A stretch of 64,000 bases of DNA from Emticicia sp. BO119 (GTDB lineage: Bacteria; Bacteroidota; Bacteroidia; Cytophagales; Spirosomataceae): the NCBI RefSeq assembly GCF_013912375.1, contig NZ_JACETV010000001.1:992001-1056000 (forward strand), given 5' to 3'. The notes beneath the pieces are model-generated. The model was not told the DNA's origin and did not search any database. It was given only the letters and a program-made list of their open reading frames with translations. Positions within the stretch are counted from its first letter, which is position 1, and the number at the start of each line of letters is the position of its first letter. Shown here one piece after another: positions 18,649 through 27,450 of this stretch. The translations under genes were made by a program, and so were the position numbers.

Positions 18649-20534
18649 ACCGGAAGTTGAACTGTGTGGATCATGCCTTTTTTCTGATGGGAAATGCTAA
18701 ATTTACCATTTAATGACTGAGTTCGAGCTTTGATGTTCTGAATGCCAATGCCCCCTGACTTACCTGTTGATTCATAGCCTTGCCCGTCGTCAGCTACTTT
18801 CAAAACAATCAGGTTCTTATTTTCAATGATTGAAATCTGAGCATGAGTAGCATGGGCGTGTTTCAGTATATTATTCAATAATTCTAAGGTAATCTGATAA
18901 AGTGTCTGCGATATTAAAGCTGGTAAAAGATTTTCATTACTTATATGATGAGAAAATTCAACATTGACTTTTGACTGACTATTTTTTGTTGCCTGTATTA
19001 ATTCTTCGATGGCTTGTGTCAGCCCATATTTTTCTAAAATAACGGGAGATAATGCCTGAGAGAACTGTCTTATATCCTGACCTACTTCTCCTAATTTATC
19101 AACTAATTCGGACATTTCAGGCATCGGATTTTTTTGAGTTAATATAGAAAGTTTGAGACGGATATTGGCTAATATCAGACTGATTCCATCGTGTAGCTCT
19201 TGTGACAAACGTCTGCGTTCAATCATTTGTCCCTCCAATAGCTGAATTGCATTTTTTTGTCTTTGAGAGGCTAATTCGGAAGTAATACGGATATTTTCTT
19301 TGTGTACGTTACGATAGCGGTTGGCTAAAAGTACTGACATAATGATGATTTCGACAGGATTGGCTATAAAAACGAGATTGTGAGTAATGAAATTGTCGGG
19401 GAATATCCCTAAAAAAACAAAAATCCCTGTTGTGCCTCCGACGAGTATCATTGAAAAGGCAAAGACAAACCAAAGGTTTTCAGCCTTTCTGGTACGAATA
19501 TAGAAGTAAATCCCAATACCGATAATTGACCATAGAATAATCAATGCAAAAATGGTTAGCGATTGTATAACTACAATCAGATCATTACCTTCATAATAAA
19601 CCGGATTATACCATGGATTCTTAAATAAACCAAATGCAGGATTCTGAGAAAAAAAGAGAACCTGATAAATAAGTAGCAATACCATAAATATCTTGATGGT
19701 TATGTCCAGAAATCTGGCTTTACTTATATCAGGATAAAACTGCCGGGTAAACAATAATGAGAAAAGATAAAAGGATGTGAGTGATACAGGCCGGACAGAA
19801 CTTGCCCACCAACTGGATTCGGACCAGATATACTGAAACCCTATACCAGGTTGTGCCAGCATAAAAATCCAGATTGAAGTCGTATAAAGCCAGTAATAAA
19901 GGATGATCTTTTGACGGAAAAACAGGAACAGGAAACAACCTACTATCACAAACAGACCAGTAATACCAAGCATCACTCCATAAAAAATAAAGACTTTATT
20001 GGAGTAATCCTGAAATCCAGCCTCAGAATACAAGTGCATGGGTACCTGTATTTGTTCTCCGTGTTTATCGGCCCATAAATAATATTCAGCGGTTTCCTTT
20101 GCTTGTAAGATTATTGGAAAAACAAAATGAGGATGATTAATAGGTCTTTGCCTGAAAGGGTAATGATCGCCGGTGAGAGATGATTGCCATTTGCCGGATT
20201 GATCTTTACTGTAAAACCTAAGTTTGTTAATGTGGGCATTTGGTATTTCTACCAATAATTTAAGCGGAATGCTATCTGTGTTTTTTAATCGGAACCGGAT
20301 CCAGTAAAAGGCATTAGTAAATCCATAATTGATTGATTCGTTGGTATGAAGGGAATATTTCTGTCTTGTAGCCTCTTCAAAACTTATTTTTTTACTTTTA
20401 TCCTCGAACACTTCAGTATGTCTGGCCAGATTTGTTAAAATAAAATTCCTGTCAACTACAGTTTCCTGGGCTCGTAAATTGAATGGAATAGATATAAAAA
20501 CCCAAATACAGTAATATTTAAGAAATAGCTTCAT
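18627..20534 (-). CDS. 7TMR-DISM sensor histidine kinase (HisKA_3/HATPase)
   Basis: 635 residues from ATG 20534, chosen because it starts a signal peptide (ending NLRAQ); an in-frame start at 20612 would add 26 residues and run into the promoter region. After the signal comes a periplasmic 7TMR-DISM extracellular domain (about 25-175), then seven membrane segments (about 180-390), a coiled-coil stretch, the HisKA_3 dimerisation helix with the phosphoacceptor histidine in SQELHDGI, and a HATPase domain with N-box ELLNNILKHAHA and G-box DDGQGY and GGIGIQNI. It likely senses a periplasmic ligand, often carbohydrate-related in this family, and signals to the convergent NarL regulator. A -7-like TATATTTG lies 54 bp upstream. 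Confidence 0.92.
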   Translation of the reverse strand: MKLFLKYYCIWVFISIPFNLRAQETVVDRNFILTNLARHTEVFEDKSKKISFEEATRQKYSLHTNESINYGFTNAFYWIRFRLKNTDSIPLKLLVEIPNAHINKLRFYSKDQSGKWQSSLTGDHYPFRQRPINHPHFVFPIILQAKETAEYYLWADKHGEQIQVPMHLYSEAGFQDYSNKVFIFYGVMLGITGLFVIVGCFLFLFFRQKIILYYWLYTTSIWIFMLAQPGIGFQYIWSESSWWASSVRPVSLTSFYLFSLLFTRQFYPDISKARFLDITIKIFMVLLLIYQVLFFSQNPAFGLFKNPWYNPVYYEGNDLIVVIQSLTIFALIILWSIIGIGIYFYIRTRKAENLWFVFAFSMILVGGTTGIFVFLGIFPDNFITHNLVFIANPVEIIIMSVLLANRYRNVHKENIRITSELASQRQKNAIQLLEGQMIERRRLSQELHDGISLILANIRLKLSILTQKNPMPEMSELVDKLGEVGQDIRQFSQALSPVILEKYGLTQAIEELIQATKNSQSKVNVEFSHHISNENLLPALISQTLYQITLELLNNILKHAHATHAQISIIENKNLIVLKVADDGQGYESTGKSGGIGIQNIKARTQSLNGKFSISHQKKGMIHTVQLPVHTKLFS

Positions 20535-20587
20535 TTTAAGGAATAATAGGTGGGTTGGCTTAGAGTAATTAACGAGCATACTCTTCT

Positions 20588-20595
20588 CAAATATA
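20588..20595 (-). promoter_or_regulatory. candidate -7 element for the sensor kinase
   Basis: On the minus strand this reads TATATTTG, an exact TAnnTTTG, 54 bp before the kinase start at 20534. No TTG lies at proper distance, so it may need an activator. Confidence 0.45.
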
Positions 20596-20601
20596 TAAAA
20601 A

Positions 20602-20621
20602 AATCCCCTCATAAGGGGATT
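20602..20621. promoter_or_regulatory. palindrome between divergent promoters (candidate operator)
   Basis: A perfect 8-bp inverted repeat (20602-20609 with 20614-20621, 4-nt centre) sits upstream of the kinase -7 element and touches the -33 TTG of the beta-barrel gene. Position suggests an operator serving both directions. Confidence 0.45.
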
Positions 20622-20650
20622 GATTCTACTTTTTTTAGGGGATATTTTTG
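20620..20650 (+). promoter_or_regulatory. promoter of the beta-barrel/lipoprotein cluster
   Basis: TTG 20620-20622, 20-nt spacer, TATTTTTG 20643-20650: a full match to the Bacteroidota consensus. The start codon at 20667 is 16 bp past the -7 element, giving a very short leader. This also argues against the longer in-frame start at 20550. Confidence 0.7.
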
Positions 20651-20666
20651 TAAAAACACTCCTATT

Positions 20667-21563
20667 ATGAAATACCTGATCTTATTTTTATCCTTACTCA
20701 ATTATTCCGCTCGTTGCCAGAACGTAAACAATTTTTTTGACGCGTATATTGGTACAAATGCGCAAGGCTACTTACAGCCATTGGCAGATTTAACCATTGG
20801 TGGGTTAAACACAGGGATACAGCCCTCTATCAGGATAGGGGACAGATTCAATGTCCGGCTTACACTAAATACTGTAAGTATGTTCCCGGATAAATCACAA
20901 AAAACTTTTATGGGCGTAACTCCGGATGAATTTACTCCAAAAACCACCACTGAAGTACCGACTATTATTGGTGACCCTAAAAATGTACGAGTAGCAGGTG
21001 TAAATGGTACTTCCTACGCATTTTCAGGAGGATATGGAATAACCAGACTCAGTTGGGTAACTCCTCAGCTAAGTTTCGGCGGTTTTTTCGGTTCTGAAAT
21101 TTCACTTCGTTTTATGACATTCGGTAATGCCGATACCGATTTTGGTAAGTTCAGCCAGTTAGGAGTAGGGTTGCGTCATTCAATCAGCCAGTACTTCCTG
21201 AAAAAAGACAGTCCTTTCGATATTAATATCGGCTATCAGTTCAATAAAGCAGATATTGGTAAATACATTAAACTACAAAGTAATTATGCCTTTCTTCAGG
21301 CAGGAGTAGGCAATAAAAATATCGGGGCGTTTGTTTACGGGGGGTATCAGATGGGCAATTTTGATGTGTCTTATACAGGTGAGGATAATAAAACAGAGAC
21401 AGTTAACCTTAAAAACCAGTTCCCTGTTTTGGTAGGTGTAGGTACCCATATTCAATTAGGCTTTCTTTCTCTTACGCTGGGGGTAGGCGGTGTAAAGCCT
21501 ATCATAGCTTTCGGCAATATCGGATTCAGGTTTCAGTCAAAATCAAAACCAGTGAAACCATGA
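20667..21563 (+). CDS. outer-membrane beta-barrel-like protein (resembles DUF6588 family)
   Basis: 298 residues from ATG 20667, with a signal peptide ending near residue 18 (YSARCQ). The mature part is rich in alternating hydrophobic/glycine strands (FFDAYIGTNAQGYLQPLADL, LGVGLRHSISQYF, VGVGTHIQLGFLSLTLG) and ends in an aromatic residue before a short charged tail (IGFRFQ), as outer-membrane barrels do. The text resembles DUF6588 proteins of Bacteroidota, whose role is unknown; that assignment is from memory. Its TGA stop overlaps the ATG of the next lipoprotein gene (ATGA), so the two are translationally coupled and probably work together in the outer membrane. Confidence 0.72.
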   Translation: MKYLILFLSLLNYSARCQNVNNFFDAYIGTNAQGYLQPLADLTIGGLNTGIQPSIRIGDRFNVRLTLNTVSMFPDKSQKTFMGVTPDEFTPKTTTEVPTIIGDPKNVRVAGVNGTSYAFSGGYGITRLSWVTPQLSFGGFFGSEISLRFMTFGNADTDFGKFSQLGVGLRHSISQYFLKKDSPFDINIGYQFNKADIGKYIKLQSNYAFLQAGVGNKNIGAFVYGGYQMGNFDVSYTGEDNKTETVNLKNQFPVLVGVGTHIQLGFLSLTLGVGGVKPIIAFGNIGFRFQSKSKPVKP

Positions 21564-22186
21564 CAAAGTGGTTGATTTTAGCCATTATTATATCCATAGT
21601 GATGCTTTCCTGTGATGAAATACCTTTCATATATGTGGAGAAGAGTGTAAGCGGAAATAAGACCCTTGTCTATAATATCAATACAGCAGGTGGAATTAAT
21701 GAAACAGCATTTGTAGGTGTAATAAGTATAGTTAATGAACTATCCGCAAATAAGGACGGTCAATTGCAAAAGAAAGACTATACGATTAAGGAATTAAGTA
21801 TCCAGTCAGCCAACTTTGAAGTGATAGCTAACCAAGGTAACTTATCTAATACTTTATATATTTCATCGGTAGTAGTAAAGCCTGCCTATACTGCCGCACC
21901 AATTCCGTTTATGCAGGAAACGAGTATTCCTATTGGATTGACTTCAATTGTACCGCAAAGTGCAAATTTACTTTTCCCAGGCGTTGATGCTATTAATAAA
22001 TCATTGGCAGCTGCTGTTAAAAACCGAGATGATAATACTGTTTGGAGTGTCGATATCAGGGGAAGAGGGACACCACTTAATTCGAGAATAAATATTACCG
22101 TGAAATTAAAAATTGTTTTTAATCTGGTTTACAGTTACTGCGAAGAATCTTTGTTTGTCATTGATGGCCCTAAATGTGGTAAGTAA
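21560..22186 (+). CDS. lipoprotein, paralogous family member 1
   Basis: 208 residues with a signal peptide and lipobox (IVMLSC, lipidated Cys18). Not a family I recognise. It shares with the next two genes a core pattern: VEK-(x)2-SGxKTLxYxINTxGxIN after the lipid cysteine, DYTIxxLxI in the middle, a helix with G-V-(x)2-IN-(x)2-L-(x)3-V/I, a P-x-N-(x)2-I/V turn, and a C-terminal YxYCEE strand followed by a last cysteine (PKCGK). The two C-terminal cysteines could form a disulphide. Coupled to the beta-barrel gene by a 4-bp overlap. A terminator-like hairpin starts in its stop codon. Confidence 0.75.
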   Translation: MTKWLILAIIISIVMLSCDEIPFIYVEKSVSGNKTLVYNINTAGGINETAFVGVISIVNELSANKDGQLQKKDYTIKELSIQSANFEVIANQGNLSNTLYISSVVVKPAYTAAPIPFMQETSIPIGLTSIVPQSANLLFPGVDAINKSLAAAVKNRDDNTVWSVDIRGRGTPLNSRINITVKLKIVFNLVYSYCEESLFVIDGPKCGK

Positions 22187-22222
22187 AATTCGTTTGACAT
22201 GTTTAAAAGCGAATTTTTGTTT
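22185..22222 (+). terminator. intrinsic terminator after lipoprotein 1
   Basis: An 11-bp stem with one wobble (22185-22195 with 22206-22217, allowing a one-base offset) is followed by a T-rich run. It begins inside the stop codon of the first lipoprotein gene and may attenuate the downstream paralogues. Confidence 0.5.
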
Positions 22223-22262
22223 CACAAGTTTTGAACTCTTACTAATGTTAAACTAAAAAATC

Positions 22263-22895
22263 ATGAAAAGGATATTATTTCTATTATTCATTTGTTCGAT
22301 AGGTGTTTTCTCGTGTAAAGATCAATCACAGTACGCCGCAGTTGAGAAAGTAGCGAAAGGAACTAAAACCTTGACCTATGTTATTAATACAACTGGGTCT
22401 ATTAATTCAACGTCCAGTTTATCAACAAATGATCTTATAAATACATTAAGCAGTGAAGTAAAAAACGAGGGAGTAAAAGATTATACAATAAGATCTTTGA
22501 AAATCAGTTGGATAAGTGCAAATATTCACAAGGCCTCACCTAATACTGCTGCAAGCTTCAGTCTGGAATCATTTGTTACAAAAACTTCTGGTCCGGGTTC
22601 AGTCTCTTTAATAAATGCACATAATGAAACTATTGATGATGTATTTGCTCCAAAAGCATTAACTGGTTATCTGACTTTAGGAGGAGTACAAGAAATCAAT
22701 ACCGCATTGGATGAAGCAATCCGAAAAAGCGAGGGCAAGCCTGTAATAGATGTTACGATTAAAGGGAACCCATCTCCGGCTAATACGAGAGTTGCGGTTA
22801 CATTGACCTTGAATATTACTTTTGTAATGGAGTATTATTATTGTGAATTTGTTTTTCCTTTATTAATAAACCCGTTGGATGAATGCGTTATGTAA
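22263..22895 (+). CDS. lipoprotein, paralogous family member 2
   Basis: 210 residues, lipobox GVFSC with lipidated Cys18. Same family as the genes on both sides: VEKVAKGTKTLTYVINTTGSIN, DYTIRSLKI, GGVQEINTALDEAI, GNPSPANTRVAVTLTLNI and the YYYCEF strand with a later terminal cysteine (DECVM). The lipid anchor points to the periplasmic face of the inner or outer membrane, or to the cell surface. Function unknown. The start ATG 22263 is right after an A-rich stretch, and no consensus promoter is visible in the 76-bp gap, so read-through from the upstream promoter is likely. Confidence 0.73.
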   Translation: MKRILFLLFICSIGVFSCKDQSQYAAVEKVAKGTKTLTYVINTTGSINSTSSLSTNDLINTLSSEVKNEGVKDYTIRSLKISWISANIHKASPNTAASFSLESFVTKTSGPGSVSLINAHNETIDDVFAPKALTGYLTLGGVQEINTALDEAIRKSEGKPVIDVTIKGNPSPANTRVAVTLTLNITFVMEYYYCEFVFPLLINPLDECVM

Positions 22896-23023
22896 TAAGC
22901 TCATTTGATTCGGAGATGGCAAGAGGGCTTATCTAATAAGTTGATATAATTCAATTATTGTCGATTTACCTCTTGCAAATTCTAAAGTTTACCATTTTTA
23001 CATGAGTGAAAATAAATGAACCG

Positions 23024-23656
23024 ATGAAAAAAATACTTTTAGCCCTTATTCTACCGACTATTGCCATGTTCTCATGCGAGGAGGGCTCAACTTCAATTAA
23101 GGTTGAGAAAAATTTAAGCAAATCAAAGGAGTTAATCTATCATTTTAATACGGCCGGACATATTAACGAAGTAGCAAGTATAAGTGCTAAAGCATTGATT
23201 GATGAATTAACTGATGACAAGGAGTTTTTTACCGACGATTATACAATAACACGATTGACTGTTGAATCTCTTGAAGTAACTCTATTGCCCAAGGCAGGAA
23301 ATACCGCTTCGGGTTTAAATACTACTACGGCATTAGCAAGTTATGTGACATTGGATAGCGAAGCAATGCTTCTTAGTGACGAGCCTATAGGCATGGGGGA
23401 AGGTGCCAATGAACTTATCAATTCTCACCTTCTTATTGCCGGTGTAGAAAGACTAAACAACTTTTTAAAAGGTGCTATCGGTGATGAAGGGCTAAAAACA
23501 CTATTCGTACAAGTTACAGGTAATACAGTGCCAACAAATGCAAAGGCAGTTGCAGATTTAAAACTAAAGCTTAATTTTAATTTAGAGTACTGGTATTGCC
23601 AGGAGTCGATTATACCCTTGTTAGTAGATATTGAGGAGGATGGGTGTAAAAGATAA
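23024..23656 (+). CDS. lipoprotein, paralogous family member 3
   Basis: 210 residues from ATG 23024, which gives a standard signal peptide and lipobox (IAMFSC, Cys18). A GTG six codons upstream (23006) is possible but spoils the signal. Same family: KVEKNLSKSKELIYHFNTAGHIN, DDYTITRLTVESLEV, AGVERLNNFLKGAIG, GNTVPTNAKAVADLKL, LEYWYCQES and a final cysteine (DGCKR). It is by far the closest relative of the broken copy that follows, so those two arose by a recent tandem duplication. Function unknown. Confidence 0.74.
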   Translation: MKKILLALILPTIAMFSCEEGSTSIKVEKNLSKSKELIYHFNTAGHINEVASISAKALIDELTDDKEFFTDDYTITRLTVESLEVTLLPKAGNTASGLNTTTALASYVTLDSEAMLLSDEPIGMGEGANELINSHLLIAGVERLNNFLKGAIGDEGLKTLFVQVTGNTVPTNAKAVADLKLKLNFNLEYWYCQESIIPLLVDIEEDGCKR

Positions 23657-23774
23657 TATTTTATGGTTTGTGATTTCGGATTTCTGATAAAAAGTGCTTG
23701 TTGAACAAATATATTTCTATCATATCAAATTAAGGATGAAGGTTGCAGGTTTATAAATAAATCAATCTAAAGAA

Positions 23775-24384
23775 ATGAAGACTTTCTCTTACTATGTTTT
23801 CGTGCGATGAGGAACTTACATACATGAGGGTGGAGAAAAGCTTTAGCAAATCAACAGAATTAATTTATCATGTAGATAAAACCAGAATCATATTAGAAAT
23901 TGGAAAAATAAATTCAAGGCAATTAATTGAGACATTAACCAATAATAAAGAATTTCAGGGAGATCGTTTTGGCTATACAATAACTATTCAGAGTATTGAG
24001 CTTACTCTGATTCCTAAGGCTGGAAATGGTGCTTAGGGTTTAAGAACTTTAACATCAACCGTATCAAGAGAAAATGCCACCAGCCAGACGATGCTTCTCA
24101 GAGATCAGGTAATAGGTGTTGGGGAAGGAGACGGAAATATTCTTGTAAATACACATCTCGCAATAGAAGGAGTTAATGTGATGAACGGATTTCTGAAAGA
24201 AACTATTAACAATAAAGGATTTAACGGTTTATTAAGTGTGACAATAGCCGGCTTCACGTCTCCGGAATCTGCCAAGATAATAGCAGATTTAAAACTGAAT
24301 ATTAAATGTAATATTGAGTACTGGTATTGCGAACAATCGTATGTTCCTATATTTTTAGACTTTGTAGACGAAGAAAGTGAGTAA
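23775..24384 (+). pseudogene. broken lipoprotein, paralogous family member 4
   Basis: A fourth copy, closest to member 3, with at least two lesions. First, the signal peptide is cut: from ATG 23775 to the MFSCDE lipobox remnant (23794) there are 19 nt instead of the 45 nt in member 3, a 26-nt loss that also shifts the frame, so the original start no longer reads into the body. Second, an in-frame TAG at 24034-24036 stands where member 3 has TCG (AGNTASG). Frame is then kept to 24384, ending LEYWYC-like (IEYWYCEQS) but without the terminal cysteine of the intact members. No product with a lipoprotein signal can be made. Confidence 0.85.
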
Positions 24385-24393
24385 GCAAAATTC

Positions 24394-26130
24394 TTAGCTC
24401 ACTATACCCAATTTAAAGTAAAAGGTACTACCCATACCGATTTCGCTCTCAACGCCAATAGTACCATTTTGTGCTTCAATAAATTCCTTACTGATAGCAA
24501 GGCCTAATCCGGTGCCGGTTTTTACACTACCGGGCACCTGAAAATATTTGTCAAAGATTTTATCCTTGTATCTTTTCTCAATGCCTTTTCCCTGGTCGCT
24601 AACTGAAAAATTAACCAATTGGTCTTGCAGTGAGATTCTGATATTGATTTTGCTTTGTTCTGGAGAGTAATTGATAGCATTAGTCAGGAAATTGATTAGT
24701 ACCCATGCTGTTTTTTCGGTATCTGCTTTTACCAAGGGCAGGTTTTCATCTATCTCACTTAGAATTTTAATCTGTTTTTGCTCCGCCTGAACTTTTACTG
24801 CTTCCGTGGCAAATTTCAGAATCTGGTAGGGAGTACTTTTCTGAATATTCAGTTGAATATTACCTGTTTCAACCTGTGAAAGATTCAATAATTCGCTTGT
24901 TATCTTCAATAACCTTTGGCTATCCTCTTTTATGCTGTCAATCAATTGTTTTTGCTCTTCGTTGATAGTCCCTGTTTGTTGTTTTTCCAACAATTGTATG
25001 CTCATTTTGATTGAAGAGATGGGGGTCTTCAGTTCATGAGAAATTGTGGCAATGAAATTGGTTCTGGCAAAATCCAATTCTTTAAATGGGGTAATGTTTT
25101 TGAGTATTATTACATGACCAATGTGTTGTAGTTCTTTTTCACCAGTAGGGACAAAGGCAATATCAATTATGTCTTTTTCAAAATAACTTTCTTTATTATC
25201 AGCAAAAATCTTGACTGGTTTTTTTTTGTCTTCAATAACGATAGATTCGGGCATTATGAGGTCTTTCACCAAGGAACGAATCAAATCATTGATTAATGAT
25301 ACATTTTGTGCCTGTTGATTTATCAATTGTTCAGGTTTTAACCCTATTACTTTCAGTGCTTGGTTGTTAACAAATATTATTTTTTTATTTTCGTCTAATC
25401 CTATCACCGGATCGTGCATATTATTGATTAGCGTTTCGATTCGCCTTTTCTCAAAAAGTAGCTGAGATAAATTACTATTGTTGTACTCTTCTAATTTCTC
25501 GGCCATTCTATTAAAAGACCTTGCTAATTCACCGAACTCGCTATGATCCTGAAAATAAACTCTTTGTGAATAATCATTTGCAGCTATTCGTTTAATACTT
25601 TCTGTAAGTTTTCTGATCGGGCTGGCGATGTTGCCTGGCAAGTTAATCAGTAAAGTAAAAGCAATTACAAAACAGAGTGTTCCACTAAGAGCGATCCATA
25701 TAGTGGCCGATGCAGCTGTTTGTTTAGCTACATTGCTTTTGCGCTGGATGGATTCCATATTCAACCGCATAATTTCAGCAATATCCTTTCTTATTATAAA
25801 ATGAGTTGTTCTGTCGAAATTGTTGATTTTCAGGATTGTAAAATGCTGGCGGAGTTGTTGGGTCGCTTCTCGTTCACCAATCTCAGTAATATTACTTTCT
25901 TGTTTAAGCAGGTTCTCTTCAATTTTATTCATGGCACTTTTATCAGTAACTAATTCATCGAGGGCCATTAAGATATTACGAGAATACTCAAGTGTGTTGT
26001 AATTTGCCACCAATATATTATCGGTATCATTTTTCAAGGCATTGATAGACTTTGCACCTACATACGTAAGTAAAGTAATAAGCATAAAAAGCAGACCTAC
26101 TCCTAAGGTCAGTTTAGTCCGGATTTTCAT
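24394..26130 (-). CDS. membrane sensor histidine kinase of the kdp cluster (HAMP-PAS-HisKA-HATPase)
   Basis: 578 residues. Two membrane segments (about 9-28 and 144-166) flank a periplasmic domain of about 115 residues. Then follow HAMP (167-218), a PAS-like domain (IGLDENKKIIFVNNQALKVIG), HisKA with phosphoacceptor in ATISHELKTPISSIK, and HATPase with LINFLTNAINYSPE, VSDQGKGI and GTGLGLAIS. It is the last gene of the kdp run, 67 bp after the KdpD sensor gene. It most likely supplies the kinase half that KdpD of Escherichia coli carries in one chain. Its partner should be the NtrC-class regulator upstream of kdp, which is inference. It ends 9 bp from the lipoprotein pseudogene, convergently. 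Confidence 0.88.
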   Translation of the reverse strand: MKIRTKLTLGVGLLFMLITLLTYVGAKSINALKNDTDNILVANYNTLEYSRNILMALDELVTDKSAMNKIEENLLKQESNITEIGEREATQQLRQHFTILKINNFDRTTHFIIRKDIAEIMRLNMESIQRKSNVAKQTAASATIWIALSGTLCFVIAFTLLINLPGNIASPIRKLTESIKRIAANDYSQRVYFQDHSEFGELARSFNRMAEKLEEYNNSNLSQLLFEKRRIETLINNMHDPVIGLDENKKIIFVNNQALKVIGLKPEQLINQQAQNVSLINDLIRSLVKDLIMPESIVIEDKKKPVKIFADNKESYFEKDIIDIAFVPTGEKELQHIGHVIILKNITPFKELDFARTNFIATISHELKTPISSIKMSIQLLEKQQTGTINEEQKQLIDSIKEDSQRLLKITSELLNLSQVETGNIQLNIQKSTPYQILKFATEAVKVQAEQKQIKILSEIDENLPLVKADTEKTAWVLINFLTNAINYSPEQSKINIRISLQDQLVNFSVSDQGKGIEKRYKDKIFDKYFQVPGSVKTGTGLGLAISKEFIEAQNGTIGVESEIGMGSTFYFKLGIVS

Positions 26131-26197
26131 TTAAGTAGTTTATTTACTTGACTCCATCAAAGGTAGAGACTGGAGATGAGTTTTTGCGTAATTTCTT

Positions 26198-27343
26198 TCA
26201 GATAACGGGAGCCGACAAAATCACCACATCAATATCAGTAAAAGACAATTTCTTTAATAACTCATTAAATATATTGGTCGATAATATCACATTAAATAGA
26301 TTCAAATGGGGTTTGCCAATACACAGAGTGGTGATTTGTCTTTGCTCGGCCACATCTATAATGCTTTTTGATATATTTTTGTTCTCTACTCTTATGATTT
26401 CAGCTCCTAATTGCGTAGCTAATTTGAAATTATTAATCAGGTGTCGTTGCTTATCTAATGCAATTTTATCAGGTTTTTCATCAGGGGTCTGTACATATAG
26501 TACGAACCATTTGCTGTTGTAATAACTCGCCAGACGTGCAGTTTTCCTGATGACTGTTTTAGCAGTTTGTTCATTACTACTTATACAGGCCAAGAATCTT
26601 TCATGTCTGATGGTTGTATTTTTGGATATTTCAGTCTCAACCTTTCTTTCAACCTGGCTGGCAACCTCTTTTAAAGCTAATTCTCTTAACTGGAGAATCT
26701 GTTCTGATTTAAAGAAATTATTTAAAGCCATCTGAATCTTTTCGGGTGTATATATTTTACCCTCTTTCAAACGTGTTATTAATTCATCTGCTGTGAGGTC
26801 TATATTCACCACCTCATCGGCAATTCCTACAATGCGATCAGGTATTCGTTCTTTTACCTCAATGCCTGTAATTTCTTTTATATCTTCGTTGAGGCTTTCG
26901 ATGTGCTGAATATTTACCGCACTGATTACATTAATTCCCGCTTCCAGAATCTCTAATACATCTTGCCATCGTTTTTCATTCTTGCTGCCTTCAATATTTG
27001 TATGAGCTAACTCATCAATAATCACTACTTCTGGTCTTAGATTAATTACTGCCTGGACATCTAACTCTTCTAATTCTTTGCCTCTGTAAAAAATCTTACG
27101 ACGAGGAATAATTGGTAGCCCATCGAGTAAATCATGGGTTTCTTTACGGAAATGAGTTTCAATATACCCTATTTTTATATCAATGCCATTCCGTAGCAAA
27201 GAATGTGCTTCCTGTAACATACGAAAAGTTTTACCCACCCCGGCACTCATGCCAATATAGATTTTAAACTTCCCTTGTCTTGATTTCCTGATTAAATCCA
27301 GGAAATGCTGTACGTTTTCTTCTTTGTTATCGGTTGTTGACAT
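26198..27343 (-). CDS. kdpD: KdpD N-terminal sensor protein (KdpD domain plus USP domain, no kinase)
   Basis: 381 residues, cytoplasmic, no membrane segment. The KdpD domain (about 22-230) has a Walker A motif (G31-MSAGVGKT) and the Walker B-like VVIIDELAHTN. A universal-stress-protein-like domain (about 240-375) ends the chain (RHERFLACISS, TTLCIGKP). E. coli KdpD continues with four membrane helices and a kinase; here both are absent and the kinase is a separate gene downstream. This split form is common in Bacteroidota kdp clusters, so it is not a truncation. It probably senses potassium status or a nucleotide signal and acts on the neighbouring kinase. Confidence 0.9.
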   Translation of the reverse strand: MSTTDNKEENVQHFLDLIRKSRQGKFKIYIGMSAGVGKTFRMLQEAHSLLRNGIDIKIGYIETHFRKETHDLLDGLPIIPRRKIFYRGKELEELDVQAVINLRPEVVIIDELAHTNIEGSKNEKRWQDVLEILEAGINVISAVNIQHIESLNEDIKEITGIEVKERIPDRIVGIADEVVNIDLTADELITRLKEGKIYTPEKIQMALNNFFKSEQILQLRELALKEVASQVERKVETEISKNTTIRHERFLACISSNEQTAKTVIRKTARLASYYNSKWFVLYVQTPDEKPDKIALDKQRHLINNFKLATQLGAEIIRVENKNISKSIIDVAEQRQITTLCIGKPHLNLFNVILSTNIFNELLKKLSFTDIDVVILSAPVI

Positions 27344-27423
27344 AATAGCAATGAAACGATTTTGCAGGATTATTTCAATCGGCTAAAGTGATAAAGATTT
27401 TAAATGCTTCTTTAAGGTATATT

Positions 27424-27450
27424 ATTAGCAGACCTCAACAGACTGCTAAT
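27424..27450 (-). terminator. hairpin at the kdpC-kdpD junction
   Basis: 8-bp perfect stem (27424-27431 with 27443-27450) starting in the kdpC stop codon. No U-run on the minus strand; it may lower transcription or stabilise mRNA between the pump genes and the sensor genes. Confidence 0.35.

Noticed and set aside
20550-20666. N-terminal extension of the beta-barrel protein
   Set aside because: It overlaps the divergent kinase region and the consensus promoter; ATG 20667 begins the signal peptide.
26198-27343. KdpD as a truncated pseudogene
   Set aside because: The protein ends cleanly after the USP domain, the kinase is an intact neighbouring gene, and split KdpD is usual in this phylum.
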